In this document: piece after piece, positions 8,832 through 18,316 of the stretch
How positions within the stretch are numbered: the first letter of the stretch is position 1
Layout: each line of letters begins with the position of its first letter
Assembly (NCBI RefSeq): GCF_039655875.1
Contig: NZ_JBBYXK010000002.1
Location: forward strand, 496,001 to 560,000
DNA length: 64,000 bases
Source: Emcibacter sp. SYSU 3D8
GTDB lineage: Bacteria; Pseudomonadota; Alphaproteobacteria; SMXS01
Direction: 5' to 3'
Notes under the pieces: model-generated
What the model saw: only the letters and a program-made list of their open reading frames with translations
The model's database searches: none
What the model was told of the DNA's origin: nothing
Translations under genes and position numbers: made by a program

Positions 8832-9581
8832 ATGAAGATTCTGGTCCCTGTGAAGCGGGTCATTGATTACAACGTCAAGGCGCGCGTGAAGGCCGACAAG
8901 ACGGGCGTGGACCTGGCCAACGTCAAGATGTCCATGAATCCGTTCGACGAAATTGCCGTTGAAGAGGCAATTCGAAAGAAGGAAGCGGGACAGGCGGAAG
9001 AAATCATCGCCGTGTCCATCGGCCCGGCACAGGCCCAGGAAACGCTGCGTACCGCCCTCGCCATGGGCGCCGACCGCGCGATCCTGATCCAGACCGACGA
9101 GGCGGTAGAACCGCTTGCGGTCGCCAAGCTGCTGAAGGCCGTCGTCGATGCCGAACAGCCCGGCCTGGTGATCCTTGGCAAGCAGGCCATTGACGACGAC
9201 AGCAACCAGACCGGCCAGATGCTGGCGGCCCTGCTGGGCTGGCCCCAGGGCACCTTCGCCTCCATCGTCAAGGTGACGGACGGCGGCATCGAGGTGACCC
9301 GCGAGGTTGACGGCGGTCTCGAGACCGTGGCGCTGACCATGCCGGCCATCGTGACCACCGACCTGCGCCTCAACGAGCCGCGCTATGCGTCGCTGCCGAA
9401 CATCATGAAGGCCAAGAAGAAGCAGCTCGACGTCAAGACTCCCGCCGATTACGGCGTGGACACCGCGCCGCGCCTGAAGACGCTGAAGGTGGAAGAACCT
9501 CCCAAGCGCACCGGCGGCGTCAAGGTGAAGTCCATCGAGGAGCTGATCGACAAACTGAAGAACGAAGCGGGAGTGATCTAA
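8832..9581 (+). CDS. etfB: Electron transfer flavoprotein beta subunit
   Basis: 249-residue AMP-binding subunit of the ETF heterodimer that carries electrons from acyl-CoA dehydrogenases to ETF-quinone oxidoreductase. The start [14 protein letters not shown] is the invariant family N-terminus, so the ATG at 8832 is chosen over an in-frame TTG 48 bases upstream. The AMP-site signature is seen as LAKLLKAVV...[15 protein letters not shown], and the C-terminal recognition helix arm (KAKKKQLD) is present. The stop overlaps the etfA start by one base (TAATG). Confidence 0.97.
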   Translation: MKILVPVKRVIDYNVKARVKADKTGVDLANVKMSMNPFDEIAVEEAIRKKEAGQAEEIIAVSIGPAQAQETLRTALAMGADRAILIQTDEAVEPLAVAKLLKAVVDAEQPGLVILGKQAIDDDSNQTGQMLAALLGWPQGTFASIVKVTDGGIEVTREVDGGLETVALTMPAIVTTDLRLNEPRYASLPNIMKAKKKQLDVKTPADYGVDTAPRLKTLKVEEPPKRTGGVKVKSIEELIDKLKNEAGVI

Positions 9582-10510
9582 TGACGGCGCTGGTCCTCGC
9601 AGAACACGACAACAAGGAACTCAAGCCCGCCACCCTGAACGCGGTCACCGCCGCGTCCCAGCTCGGCGGCGACGTGCATGTGCTGGTCGCCGGTGGCGGC
9701 GCCCAGGCCGTGGCCGATGCAGCCGCCCAGATTGCCGGCGTCTCGGCCGTGCTGCTGGCCGAAGACCCGTCCTACGAGAACAAGCTGGCCGAGAATGTCG
9801 CGCCGCTGATCGTCTCGCTGGCCGGTGACTACGACGCCATCGTCGCGCCCACCACCACCTCGGGCAAGAACATCCTGCCGCGCGTCGCTGCGCTGCTCGA
9901 CGTCGCCCAGATTTCCGACGTCATGAAGATCGAATCGGCCGACACCTTCGTCCGGCCGATCTATGCGGGCAACGCGCTGGCCACGGTGCAGTCCACGGAC
10001 TCGAAGAAGGTGATGACCGTGCGCGGCACCGGCTTTGCCGCGGCCGCCGCCACTGGCGGCTCGGCCGAGATCCGCAATGTCGCCGCTGCCGCCAATCCGG
10101 GCAATTCGCGCTTCGTGGGCGCGGACCTGGCCCAGTCGGACCGTCCCGAGCTGACCGCCGCCAAGGTGATCGTGTCGGGCGGACGCGGCATGGGCTCGAG
10201 CGAGGCGTTCTCGATCATCGAGAGCCTTGCCGACAAGCTCGGCGCCGCCGTTGGCGCCTCGCGCGCCGCCGTCGATGCGGGCTTCATCTCCAACGACCAT
10301 CAGGTCGGCCAGACCGGCAAGATCGTGGCGCCGGAGCTCTACATCGCGGTCGGCATCTCGGGCGCCATTCAGCATCTGGCTGGCATGAAGGATTCCAAGG
10401 TGATCGTGGCGATCAACAAGGACGAAGAGGCGCCGATCTTCCAGGTGGCCGATTACGGCCTTGTCGCGGACCTGTTCCAGGCCGTGCCCGAGCTCGAAAA
10501 GGCTCTGTAA
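9581..10510 (+). CDS. etfA: Electron transfer flavoprotein alpha subunit
   Basis: 309-residue FAD-binding subunit of ETF. The C-terminal FAD domain is clear: GGRGMGSSEAF, then GASRAAVDAGF and HQVGQTGKIVAPELYIA with GISGAIQHLAGM, the family signature. Standard length. Translationally coupled to etfB by the overlapping stop/start. In this setting Mcd is an obvious electron donor, although one ETF normally serves many dehydrogenases. Confidence 0.97.
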   Translation: MTALVLAEHDNKELKPATLNAVTAASQLGGDVHVLVAGGGAQAVADAAAQIAGVSAVLLAEDPSYENKLAENVAPLIVSLAGDYDAIVAPTTTSGKNILPRVAALLDVAQISDVMKIESADTFVRPIYAGNALATVQSTDSKKVMTVRGTGFAAAAATGGSAEIRNVAAAANPGNSRFVGADLAQSDRPELTAAKVIVSGGRGMGSSEAFSIIESLADKLGAAVGASRAAVDAGFISNDHQVGQTGKIVAPELYIAVGISGAIQHLAGMKDSKVIVAINKDEEAPIFQVADYGLVADLFQAVPELEKAL

Positions 10511-10552
10511 AATCGGACTTATCCCACACTCCAACGGCTCGAGGCAGACGCC

Positions 10553-11425
10553 ATGATAGAGACAGTCGGGATCATCGGCGCCGGCCAGATGGGCAACGGC
10601 ATCGCCCACGTTGCTGCCTTGGCCGGATTCAACGTGCTGCTGGTGGACGCCAATCCGGACGCCGCCCAGAAGGCGTTGGGGATCATCGACGGCAATATGT
10701 CTCGTCAGGTTGCCCGCGGCCGTATCAAGGAAGACGAGCACCGCCAGGCCATGAACCGGATTCGTCTGGTGGACGGCCTTGCGGCGCTGTCCGACTGCCA
10801 TCTGGTCATCGAGGCGGCGACCGAGAAGGAGACGGTGAAGGTCGCCATCTTCCAGGAGCTGTGCAAGACCCTGAACAAGGACGCCTATATCGCGACCAAC
10901 ACGTCGTCGATCTCGGTGACCCGTCTTGCCTCGACCACCGACCGCCCCGAGCGTTTCATCGGCATGCACTTCATGAATCCGGTGCCGCTGATGGAACTGG
11001 TGGAGATCATCCGCGGCATCGCTACGGTGGAAGACACCTACAAGGCGGTGAAGGTTTTCGCCGACAAGCTGGGCAAGATCACCACCAACGCCGAGGATTT
11101 CCCGGCCTTCATCGTCAACCGCATCCTGGTGCCGATGATCAACGAGGCGGTCTATACGCTCTATGAGGGCGTCGGCAATGTGGAGGCCATCGACACCGCC
11201 ATGAAGCTGGGCGCGCATCATCCGATGGGCCCGCTGGAGCTGGCGGATTTCATCGGTCTCGACGTCTGCCTGTCGGTCATGCAGGTGCTGTATGACGGCC
11301 TGGCCGACAGCAAGTACCGGCCCTGCCCGCTGCTGGTGAAGTATGTCGAGGCCGGCTGGCTGGGCAAGAAATCCGGCCGCGGCTTCTACGATTATTCCGG
11401 CGAGAAGCCTGTCCCGACCCGGTAA
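10553..11425 (+). CDS. hbd: 3-Hydroxybutyryl-CoA dehydrogenase
   Basis: 290-residue NAD(P)-dependent 3-hydroxyacyl-CoA dehydrogenase of the stand-alone (non-FadB fusion) type. The Rossmann motif GAGQMGNGIA starts at residue 8; NTSSISVTRLA and GMHFMNPVPLMELVEI carry the catalytic His-Glu region, and the C-terminal domain ends with KKSGRGFYDYS. It interconverts acetoacetyl-CoA and 3-hydroxybutyryl-CoA, upstream of crotonyl-CoA, so it can feed Ccr or serve butyrate/PHB turnover. It lies 42 bases after etfA, the usual etfBA-hbd order in alphaproteobacteria. Confidence 0.95.
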   Translation: MIETVGIIGAGQMGNGIAHVAALAGFNVLLVDANPDAAQKALGIIDGNMSRQVARGRIKEDEHRQAMNRIRLVDGLAALSDCHLVIEAATEKETVKVAIFQELCKTLNKDAYIATNTSSISVTRLASTTDRPERFIGMHFMNPVPLMELVEIIRGIATVEDTYKAVKVFADKLGKITTNAEDFPAFIVNRILVPMINEAVYTLYEGVGNVEAIDTAMKLGAHHPMGPLELADFIGLDVCLSVMQVLYDGLADSKYRPCPLLVKYVEAGWLGKKSGRGFYDYSGEKPVPTR

Positions 11426-11447
11426 AGGGTCCTTTCCTCTAAATTCT

Positions 11448-11546
11448 CCGTCTTTGCGAGGAGCGAGGCGACGCGGCAATCCAGCCGTGCCGTTGACGGC
11501 TGTGCGACGGAACGGCTGGATTGCCGCGCTGCGCTCGCAAAGACGG
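11448..11546. repeat. Long hairpin-forming intergenic repeat
   Basis: About 99 bases made of two inverted arms: 11448-11488 (ccgtctttgcgaggagcg... ending atccagccgt) and 11512-11546 (acggctggattgccgcgctg... ending agacgg). The outer 12 bases (ccgtctttgcga) and the inner cggcaatccagccgt pair perfectly; the middle differs. It looks like a non-coding, dispersed alphaproteobacterial palindromic element. It separates hbd from the carboxylase gene and could process or stabilise the mRNA. It is not of the same sequence family as the repeat at 1761. Confidence 0.7.
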
Positions 11547-11598
11547 GTTATGGATTAAAGCGGCCAGCCTGCGTTACAACTGCTGCAGGGGAGACGTC

Positions 11599-13206
11599 AT
11601 GCAGCCGCTTGCGACCGCGATCAAGACCACGTCAGACACCTTCCGTGACAACGCCGCCGCCATGCGCGCGCTGGTCGGCGATCTGCGCGCGAAGGCCGCC
11701 GCCATTTCCCTGGGCGGCGACGCGCGCTCCCGCGAGCGGCATGTGGCGCGCGGCAAGCTGCTGCCGCGCGACCGGATCGACGCCCTGCTCGATCCCGGCG
11801 CGCCGTTCCTCGAGCTGTCCCAGTTCGCCGCCCACGGCATGTACGAGGACACCATCAACGCCGGCGGGCTGATCACCGGCATCGGCCGCGTGTCCGGCGC
11901 CGAATGCATGATCGTGTGCAACGACGCCACGGTGAAGGGCGGCAGCTACTATCCGGTCACGGTGAAGAAGCACCTGCGGGCGCAGGAGATCGCGGCCGAG
12001 AACCGGCTGCCCTGCGTCTATCTTGTGGATTCGGGCGGCGCCAATTTGCCGCGCCAGGACGAGGTGTTTCCCGACCGCGACCATTTCGGCCGCATCTTCT
12101 ACAACCAGGCCAACCTGTCGGCGGGCGGCATCCCGCAGATCGCCGTGGTGATGGGCTCGTGCACGGCGGGCGGCGCCTATGTGCCGGCCATGGCCGACGA
12201 GAGCGTCATCGTCCGCAACCAGGGCACCGTCTTCCTCGGCGGCCCGCCGCTGGTGAAGGCGGCGACCGGCGAGGTGGTGAGCGCCGAGGAGCTGGGCGGC
12301 GGCGACCTGCATTCGCGCATCTCCGGCGTCACCGACCATCTGGCGGGCAACGACGCCCATGCGCTCGCCATGACGCGGCGGATCGTCGCCAACCTCAACC
12401 GGCGCAAGGCCCACGGGCTCGACATCGCCGCGCCGGAAGCACCGCTTTATCCGGCCGAGGACATCTACGGCATCATCCCGAAGGACGGCCGCCAGTCCTA
12501 CGACGTGCGCGAGATCATCGCCCGGCTGGTGGACGGCTCGCGCTTCGACGAGTTCAAGCGGTTCTACGGCGATACCCTGGTCTGCGGCTTCGCGCGGCTG
12601 TGGGGCTTTCCGGTCGGCATCGTCGCCAACAACGGCATCCTGTTCTCGGAAAGCGCGCTGAAGGGCGCCCATTTCATCGAGCTGTGCTGCCAGCGGCGCA
12701 TCCCGCTGGTGTTCCTGCAGAACATCACCGGCTTCATGGTCGGCCGCAAATACGAGGCCGGCGGCATCGCCAAGGACGGCGCGAAGATGGTCATGGCCGT
12801 CGCCAACGCGAAAGTGCCCAAGTTCACAGTGATCATCGGCGGCTCGTTCGGCGCGGGGAACTACGCCATGAACGGCCGCGCCTACGGCCCGCGCCTGCTG
12901 TTCACCTGGCCCAACGCGCGGATTTCGGTGATGGGCGGCGAGCAGGCGGCGACCGTCCTCGCCACCGTCAAGCGTGACGGCATGGAGGCGCGCGGCGAGA
13001 GCTGGCCGGCCGAGGACGAGGAGGCGTTCAAGGCGCCGATCCGCGCCCAGTACGACGAACAGGGCCATCCCTATTACGCCAGCGCCCGGCTGTGGGACGA
13101 CGGCATCATCGACCCGGCGGACACGCGCCGCGTGCTGGGCCTGTCGATCTCGGCCAGCCTCAACGCGCCGATCCCCGAAACCCGCTTCGGCGTCTTCAGG
13201 ATGTAG
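11599..13206 (+). CDS. mccB: Methylcrotonyl-CoA carboxylase, carboxyltransferase (beta) subunit
   Basis: 535-residue biotin-dependent carboxyltransferase. The crotonase-like N and C halves are typical: [37 protein letters not shown] (first oxyanion region), then [20 protein letters not shown] and [16 protein letters not shown]. These match the methylcrotonyl-CoA rather than propionyl-CoA carboxylase group, as does the 535-residue length. The ATG at 11599 follows GGGGAGACGTC; longer readings run into the repeat and are rejected. Geranyl-CoA carboxylase is the main alternative. Two bases separate it from the alpha subunit gene. Leucine degradation is the expected role. Confidence 0.9.
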   Translation: MQPLATAIKTTSDTFRDNAAAMRALVGDLRAKAAAISLGGDARSRERHVARGKLLPRDRIDALLDPGAPFLELSQFAAHGMYEDTINAGGLITGIGRVSGAECMIVCNDATVKGGSYYPVTVKKHLRAQEIAAENRLPCVYLVDSGGANLPRQDEVFPDRDHFGRIFYNQANLSAGGIPQIAVVMGSCTAGGAYVPAMADESVIVRNQGTVFLGGPPLVKAATGEVVSAEELGGGDLHSRISGVTDHLAGNDAHALAMTRRIVANLNRRKAHGLDIAAPEAPLYPAEDIYGIIPKDGRQSYDVREIIARLVDGSRFDEFKRFYGDTLVCGFARLWGFPVGIVANNGILFSESALKGAHFIELCCQRRIPLVFLQNITGFMVGRKYEAGGIAKDGAKMVMAVANAKVPKFTVIIGGSFGAGNYAMNGRAYGPRLLFTWPNARISVMGGEQAATVLATVKRDGMEARGESWPAEDEEAFKAPIRAQYDEQGHPYYASARLWDDGIIDPADTRRVLGLSISASLNAPIPETRFGVFRM

Positions 13207-13208
13207 CC

Positions 13209-15191
13209 ATGTTCCGTTCGGTCCTCGTCGCCAACCGGGGTGAGATCGCGCTGCGCGTCATGCGCACCGCGCGGCGCATGGGCATGCGGACCATCGCCGT
13301 CCATTCCGAGGCGGATGCCGGCGCGCCCCATGTCCGCTTCGCCGACGAGGCGCACCTGATCGGCCCGCCGCCGGCGCTGGAAAGCTACCTGAAGATCGAC
13401 CGGATCATCGAGGCGGCCGTCAGGTCGGGCGCCGAGGCGATCCATCCGGGCTACGGCTTCCTGTCGGAGAACGCGGTCTTCGCCGAGGCCTGCGCGGCGG
13501 CGGGGATCGTGTTCGTCGGCCCGCCGGTCGAGGCGATCCGCCAGATGGGCAACAAGAGCGCGGCCAAGGCGCTGATGGACAGGGCCGGCGTCCCCGTCGT
13601 CCCCGGCTATCACGGCGCCGACCAGTCCGACGAGATGCTGGCGCTGGCCGCCGAGCATGCCGGCTATCCGGTGCTGATCAAGGCGGCGGCGGGCGGCGGC
13701 GGCAAGGGCATGCGCCGGGTAAACGATCCGGCGTCGTTCGACAAGGAACTGAAGGCCGCGCGGCGCGAGGCGATGAGTGCGTTCGGCGATGACACCATGC
13801 TGGTCGAGAAATTCGTGTCCCGCCCGCGCCACATCGAGATCCAGGTGTTCGCCGACATCCATGGCGACGCGGTCCATCTGTTCGAGCGCGAATGCTCGAT
13901 CCAGCGCCGCCACCAGAAGGTGATCGAGGAAGCGCCCGCGCCCGGGATGACCGGAGAGCTGCGCGGCCGCATGGGCGGCGCGGCGGTGGCGGCGGCCAAG
14001 GCCATCGGCTACCGGGGCGCGGGCACGGTCGAGTTCATCGTCGACGGCAGCGAGGGGCTGGCCAACGCCGACTTCTTCTTCATGGAGATGAACACCCGGC
14101 TGCAGGTCGAGCATCCGGTGACCGAGATGATCACCGGCACCGATCTGGTCGAATGGCAGTTCCGCGTCGCCTCGGGCGAGGCGCTGCCGCTGACGCAGGA
14201 CCAGCTCGCCATCAACGGCCACGCCATCGAGGCGCGGCTCTACGCCGAGAACCCGGCGAAGAAGTTCTTCCCGCAGGCCGGGCCGCTGAAGCGCCTGCGC
14301 TTCCCGCCGGAGAGCGCACATGTCCGGATCGATTCGGGCGTCGAGGAAGGCCAGGACATCTCCATCTTCTACGACCCGATGATCGCCAAGGTGATCGCCT
14401 GGGACACAACCCGCACCGGCGCGGCGCGGCGGCTGGAGACGGCGCTGGAGCAGACCAGGCTGGCGGGCATCGCCTCCAACCTCGGCTTCCTCGCCGCCAT
14501 CGCCGGCAACGCGGCGTTCCTGAAGGGTGACCTGCACACCGGTTTCATCGACGAGCACGCCGCCGACCTGATCCCGGCGGCCCAGCCTGCCGACAGGGAA
14601 ACGCTCGGCGCGGCGGTGCTGTCGATCCTGTCGGCGCGCACGCAGCCCGCCGCCGACCCGTGGGACGACCGCACCGCATGGCGCATGAACCTGCCGCCGT
14701 GCGAAATCTTCGTGCTGAAGGACGGCGACGCCGAGCGCCGCGTGACCGTGACCCATGCGCCGTCGCTGACCCTCGAGATCGACGGCGAAAGCCTGCCCGC
14801 CGCCTTCGCGCAGGAGGCCAACGGCGACCTGGCCGTCAGCCTCGGCGGCGTGCGCTCATCGGTCCACGTGCTCACCGAGGGCGACGCGATCACCGTGCTG
14901 CGCAGGGGCCATGCCCACAAGCTGGAACTGGTGCAGGCCGACGCGGCGGGCGACGACGCCGCAGCCAGCGCATCCGACATCCGCGCGCCGCTGCCGGGCC
15001 GCGTGGCGCAGGTGCTGGCCGAGCCGGGCAAGGCGGTGGCGAAACACGCGCCGCTGGTGATCCTCGAGGCCATGAAGATGGAGCACGTTCTGGTGGCGCC
15101 CGCGGCCGGCACCGTCGACGAGGTGCGCGTTACCGCGGGCGATCAGGTGGCCGAGGGCACTGTGCTGGTGACGTTCGTAGGGAGAGCGTAG
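13209..15191 (+). CDS. mccA: Methylcrotonyl-CoA carboxylase, biotin carboxylase/carrier (alpha) subunit
   Basis: 660 residues: a biotin carboxylase domain (about 1-445; HPGYGFLSENAVFAEAC, ATP loop KAAAGGGGKGMRRV, EMNTRLQVEHPVTEM) and a C-terminal biotinyl domain with LEAMKMEHVL, the biotinylated Lys being residue 623. The ATG at 13209 begins the standard MFRSVLVANRGEIALRV sequence, two bases after the beta stop. Together with mccB it forms the alpha6-beta6 enzyme that carboxylates 3-methylcrotonyl-CoA. Other leucine-pathway genes (isovaleryl-CoA dehydrogenase, methylglutaconyl-CoA hydratase, HMG-CoA lyase) are not next to it. Confidence 0.92.
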   Translation: MFRSVLVANRGEIALRVMRTARRMGMRTIAVHSEADAGAPHVRFADEAHLIGPPPALESYLKIDRIIEAAVRSGAEAIHPGYGFLSENAVFAEACAAAGIVFVGPPVEAIRQMGNKSAAKALMDRAGVPVVPGYHGADQSDEMLALAAEHAGYPVLIKAAAGGGGKGMRRVNDPASFDKELKAARREAMSAFGDDTMLVEKFVSRPRHIEIQVFADIHGDAVHLFERECSIQRRHQKVIEEAPAPGMTGELRGRMGGAAVAAAKAIGYRGAGTVEFIVDGSEGLANADFFFMEMNTRLQVEHPVTEMITGTDLVEWQFRVASGEALPLTQDQLAINGHAIEARLYAENPAKKFFPQAGPLKRLRFPPESAHVRIDSGVEEGQDISIFYDPMIAKVIAWDTTRTGAARRLETALEQTRLAGIASNLGFLAAIAGNAAFLKGDLHTGFIDEHAADLIPAAQPADRETLGAAVLSILSARTQPAADPWDDRTAWRMNLPPCEIFVLKDGDAERRVTVTHAPSLTLEIDGESLPAAFAQEANGDLAVSLGGVRSSVHVLTEGDAITVLRRGHAHKLELVQADAAGDDAAASASDIRAPLPGRVAQVLAEPGKAVAKHAPLVILEAMKMEHVLVAPAAGTVDEVRVTAGDQVAEGTVLVTFVGRA

Positions 15192-15323
15192 ATTGGCCGC
15201 CGTAGGGTCCTTGGACAGCAAAACTGTAATCCGCTATGGGTGAAAGCGAACCTTTGCCTCGAACGGTCGTCAAGGCAGCCCTGCGCCCTAAACGGCGCCC
15301 AGAGCACCGCTCACGGCCGGACG

Positions 15324-16226
15324 TCAATCCACGTCGGTAGGAGTGCAGGCCTGCCTTATGCATGCGCGGAGCCACCGGTGGACCGGGTCGGCGTCCAACC
15401 GAGGATGCCAGACCATTGAGACCGTAAAGCCTGTCGTCCTTACCGGCACGGCAAAGCTGAACATTCCTTTCCTCAGCGCGGAAGTGTGCAGTTCAGGAAC
15501 CGTGGCGACGAGATCTGAATTGCGCGCCAGCGCGAGCGCAGTTGCAAAGCCGCTCACAGCGCTGACGACGCGGCGTGAGAGGTTGTTTGGCAGGAAAGGC
15601 CGCTCGACAGCATCTTCGTCGAAGCCGCTACGTGAGACGATAACGTGCAACGCCTGCACGTAGTCCTTGGCGGTAACACCCTCTGCTGCAAATGAATGGT
15701 CCATGCTCACGGCGCCGACGAGGCGATCGTGAAACAGTGCTTGAGCACGCAATTCCGGCCCCATAGACGGCTCGACGACAGCCGTCTCCAGATCGACCGC
15801 ACCCTCGCGCAGAGGCGTGCTGTCCTTGTCTGGCTTCTGGAGAAAGTTGAGCCGGACGCCTGGTGCCGTGGCTTTGACGCGGGCCAAGAGGCGCGGTCCG
15901 AAGTTCTCAACGAAGCCATCGCTGGTGCGCAGTGTGAAGGTGCGCTCCAGCGTCGAAAGACTCATTGCGTCAGCGGGACGTAAAACGGACTGCGCCTCCT
16001 GCACCAGCGCCCCAACGCGCCCACGTAGCTCAAGTGCGCGGGGCGTCGCAACGAGGCCGCGACCAGCCCGCACGAGCAGCGGATCACCGGTCGTCTCCCG
16101 CAGCCTGGCAAGAGAACGGCTCATCGCTGACGGGCTAAGACGGAGCCGGCGGGCGGCACGTACCACACTGCCTTCCTCGAGCAGAACATCGAGAACTACG
16201 AGCAGATTGAGGTCGGGGCCTGACAT
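15324..16226 (-). CDS. LysR-family transcriptional regulator
   Basis: 300 residues from the ATG at 16226 (an in-frame ATG at 16244 overlaps a palindrome and adds six residues). The N-terminal winged helix has NLLVVLDVLLEEGSVVRAARRLRLSPSAMSRSLARLRE, a standard LysR HTH, followed by the effector-binding fold. It is divergent from the cupin-MFS pair, the normal arrangement for a LysR regulator of its neighbours. Base use is less GC-rich than in the flanking genes, and rare codons are common, as in its two partners. The effector is unknown. Confidence 0.88.
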   Translation of the reverse strand: MSGPDLNLLVVLDVLLEEGSVVRAARRLRLSPSAMSRSLARLRETTGDPLLVRAGRGLVATPRALELRGRVGALVQEAQSVLRPADAMSLSTLERTFTLRTSDGFVENFGPRLLARVKATAPGVRLNFLQKPDKDSTPLREGAVDLETAVVEPSMGPELRAQALFHDRLVGAVSMDHSFAAEGVTAKDYVQALHVIVSRSGFDEDAVERPFLPNNLSRRVVSAVSGFATALALARNSDLVATVPELHTSALRKGMFSFAVPVRTTGFTVSMVWHPRLDADPVHRWLRACIRQACTPTDVD

Positions 16227-16237
16227 GACTCGACTTT

Positions 16238-16249
16238 GCCACATGTGGC
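16238..16249. promoter_or_regulatory. 12-bp perfect palindrome upstream of the LysR gene
   Basis: GCCACATGTGGC reads the same on both strands. It lies 12 bases before the preferred LysR start and about 110 bases before the divergent cupin gene. A second, weaker inverted repeat, CTAGG-N12-CCTAG, is at 16306-16327 nearer the cupin gene. Either could be an operator for the LysR protein; no binding evidence exists. Confidence 0.4.
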
Positions 16250-16355
16250 GTCAAATGCACTAATAACCTGCAATCGTTGCGCATTCCGCCACGTATTCGG
16301 CCGTCCTAGGCTTGTTGTGAAACCTAGCTGCAGTCCTAAGCCGAAAGAGGATGGA

Positions 16356-16901
16356 ATGACTAAGAATACTCTCGAAGACTCCATGGCAGCCCTGAGTTCA
16401 ATGTGGGGGCCGCTAACGACAGAGCTGGCCGATGCAGCCCGGCTGCATCTGGAGACCCTAGCGCGGGCTTCGACCGACGAACCGTGGCTTGCGGACTTAC
16501 ACCGCGATCTGCCGGCCAGAAGCGAACTGTATCGTGATCCGGTGCATGGGTTTGTCCTTCTCGCCCACGTCGAGATGACCAGCCTCTACCGCCCGCCGCA
16601 CGACCATGGGCGGAGCTGGGTGGTCTATGCCGTCCAGCAAGGCGAGAGCGAGATGGGAACCTACGGCCGGACCGAAACTCCGGCTGGTCAGGTCCGCCTA
16701 GCGAAGCGCAACACCAAACTCCTAAAGCCCGGGATGGCGCAGGTGTACCTGCCCGGCGATATCCATGACACCTTGTGCGTCTCCGGTCCCGCAATCCTGT
16801 TCCGCTTCACCGAGCGGGATCTGAAGGTGGAGGATGAAGTCGACCATCGGGTGAGCCGGTACGTCCAACGCGATGGCTACTGGACGACGAGTGGCCAATG
16901 A
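16356..16901 (+). CDS. Cysteine-dioxygenase-like cupin protein
   Basis: 181 residues with a cupin core that resembles type I cysteine/3-mercaptopropionate dioxygenases: a PPHDHGRSWVVYAV segment giving two candidate iron-binding His, GESEMGTY, then GDIHDTLCV giving the third His. Such enzymes oxidise small thiols to sulfinic acids with a three-His iron centre. The substrate is not certain and the family also holds proteins of unknown role. The ATG at 16356 is chosen because upstream frame runs through the intergenic control region. The stop overlaps the MFS start (ATGA), so the pair is coupled and probably regulated by the divergent LysR protein. Confidence 0.7.
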   Translation: MTKNTLEDSMAALSSMWGPLTTELADAARLHLETLARASTDEPWLADLHRDLPARSELYRDPVHGFVLLAHVEMTSLYRPPHDHGRSWVVYAVQQGESEMGTYGRTETPAGQVRLAKRNTKLLKPGMAQVYLPGDIHDTLCVSGPAILFRFTERDLKVEDEVDHRVSRYVQRDGYWTTSGQ

Positions 16902-18316
16902 CCGCCCCCTCTGTCTTAGCGCTCGATGACTGGGAGCGATTCGCCGAGCCGCGGCGCACCCTTGCCATCGCCGCAGTGCTGGCCGCGATGGTACTAGTGG
17001 TGCTCGGCGCGGCTATCGCCAACATTGCCCTCCCGACCATTGAGCGGGCCTTGCATGTGACGCCGGCGGCGGCGGTCAGGGTCGTGACCGCCTACCAACT
17101 TGGCCTTGTCATTAGCCTGCTTCCGGCCGCTGCGCTTGGTGAAAGCTTAGGTTACCGACGTGTATTCCTGACGGGCGCCGCAATATTCACCCTCGCGTCC
17201 ATCATTTGTGCGCTGTCGCCATCGCTAAACATCCTGGTAGCCGCGCGTTTTGTCCAAGGGCTTGGCGGCGCCGCCGTAATGTCCCTCGGAATCGCACTGC
17301 TGCGTTTCATAGTTCCAAAGGATCGCCTAAGCGCCGCTATCGGCTGGAACGCGCTGACTGTGGCGCTTACGTCAGCAGCGGGCCCGATGCTCGGTGCGGC
17401 GATCCTTTCCGTGGCGCCATGGCCTTGGCTGTTCGTTGTCAATTTGCCAATCGGGTTGATGGTGCTGCTTGCAGCGTGTTCGCTTCCGAGGGTGAGGGGT
17501 ACGGGCCAACCCGTTGACTTCCTGAGCGTTGCGCTCAGCGCATGCTTCTTCGCCCTTATAGTTATCGGAGTCCAGATTGCGCCGAACTGCCCTGTGCTCG
17601 CAGGGGCGCTCGTTGTTGGAGCTGCGGCAATTGCGGTTCTGCTGGTGAAGAGAGAGTCGCGCTACGCTTCACCTCTCATTCCGCTTGACCTGCTGCGCAC
17701 GCCGTCTTTGGGTATATCGGTCATCGCGTCCGTGATGTGCTTCACGGGTGTGAGTGCAGCGTTGGTCGCCTTGCCGTTCCACTTCCAGAACGCGCGTGGC
17801 ATGTCGCCAGTGATCACTGGTCTGTACCTCACGCCTTGGCCGCTGGCCGTGGCATCCATGGCGCCGGTTGTTGGCCGGCTGGCGAACCGGATTTCGCCGG
17901 CATGGCTTTGCTTTGCTGGTGGGGTACTCCTCTCGGTCGGACTGGGCCTCGCCGCGATCCTGCCGGTGTACTTCGGACCATTAACATTGAGCTTTTGCAC
18001 TATCCTCTGCGGAATCGGATTCGGTCTCTTCAACGTGCCTAACAACCGCAATATATTCCTGTCCGCACCGCGCGAGCGCAGCAGTGCTGCCGGTGGGCTG
18101 CAGAGCCTCGCTCGGCTTTCTGGACAGACCGCTGGCGGCTTATTGATGACGGTGTTGTTCACTCTGGTGCCTGTGGACACGGCGCCCAGGCTTGGACTTT
18201 CCATCGGTGCGGTGATGTCGCTCTCCGCCGGGGTGGTAATGTTCCTGTGGTCTGGTGCGCTGAGGACCGTCTCGAAACAAATCATCGATGACCGTGGGGC
18301 GGCAATTGATCCATAG
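16898..18316 (+). CDS. MFS transporter, DHA2-like (14-helix) drug/metabolite exporter type
   Basis: 472 residues, almost entirely hydrophobic helices with short loops. Motif A-like GESLGYRRVFLTGA after helix 2, the RFVQGLGGAAVMSLGIALL stretch in helix 4, and motif C-like WNALTVALTSAAGPMLGAAI in helix 5 are those of proton-driven exporters of the EmrB/QacA branch. Substrate unknown; coupling to a thiol-dioxygenase-like gene suggests a sulfur compound or the product of that enzyme. Codon use includes TTA, CTA and ATA, which are nearly absent in the neighbours; hand counts of two lines gave about 57-58% GC against about 67% in mccB. Probably imported. Confidence 0.85.
   Translation: MTAPSVLALDDWERFAEPRRTLAIAAVLAAMVLVVLGAAIANIALPTIERALHVTPAAAVRVVTAYQLGLVISLLPAAALGESLGYRRVFLTGAAIFTLASIICALSPSLNILVAARFVQGLGGAAVMSLGIALLRFIVPKDRLSAAIGWNALTVALTSAAGPMLGAAILSVAPWPWLFVVNLPIGLMVLLAACSLPRVRGTGQPVDFLSVALSACFFALIVIGVQIAPNCPVLAGALVVGAAAIAVLLVKRESRYASPLIPLDLLRTPSLGISVIASVMCFTGVSAALVALPFHFQNARGMSPVITGLYLTPWPLAVASMAPVVGRLANRISPAWLCFAGGVLLSVGLGLAAILPVYFGPLTLSFCTILCGIGFGLFNVPNNRNIFLSAPRERSSAAGGLQSLARLSGQTAGGLLMTVLFTLVPVDTAPRLGLSIGAVMSLSAGVVMFLWSGALRTVSKQIIDDRGAAIDP

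Noticed and set aside
9578-11479. A very long open frame on the minus strand opposite etfA and hbd
   Set aside because: It mirrors the real genes in a GC-rich sequence, lacks any recognisable domain and is rich in Arg/His/Gly/Asp as expected for a shadow; etfA and hbd are certain.
16306-16327. CTAGG-N12-CCTAG inverted repeat as an operator
   Set aside because: Five-base arms are too short to stand out; mentioned only with the stronger palindrome at 16238.
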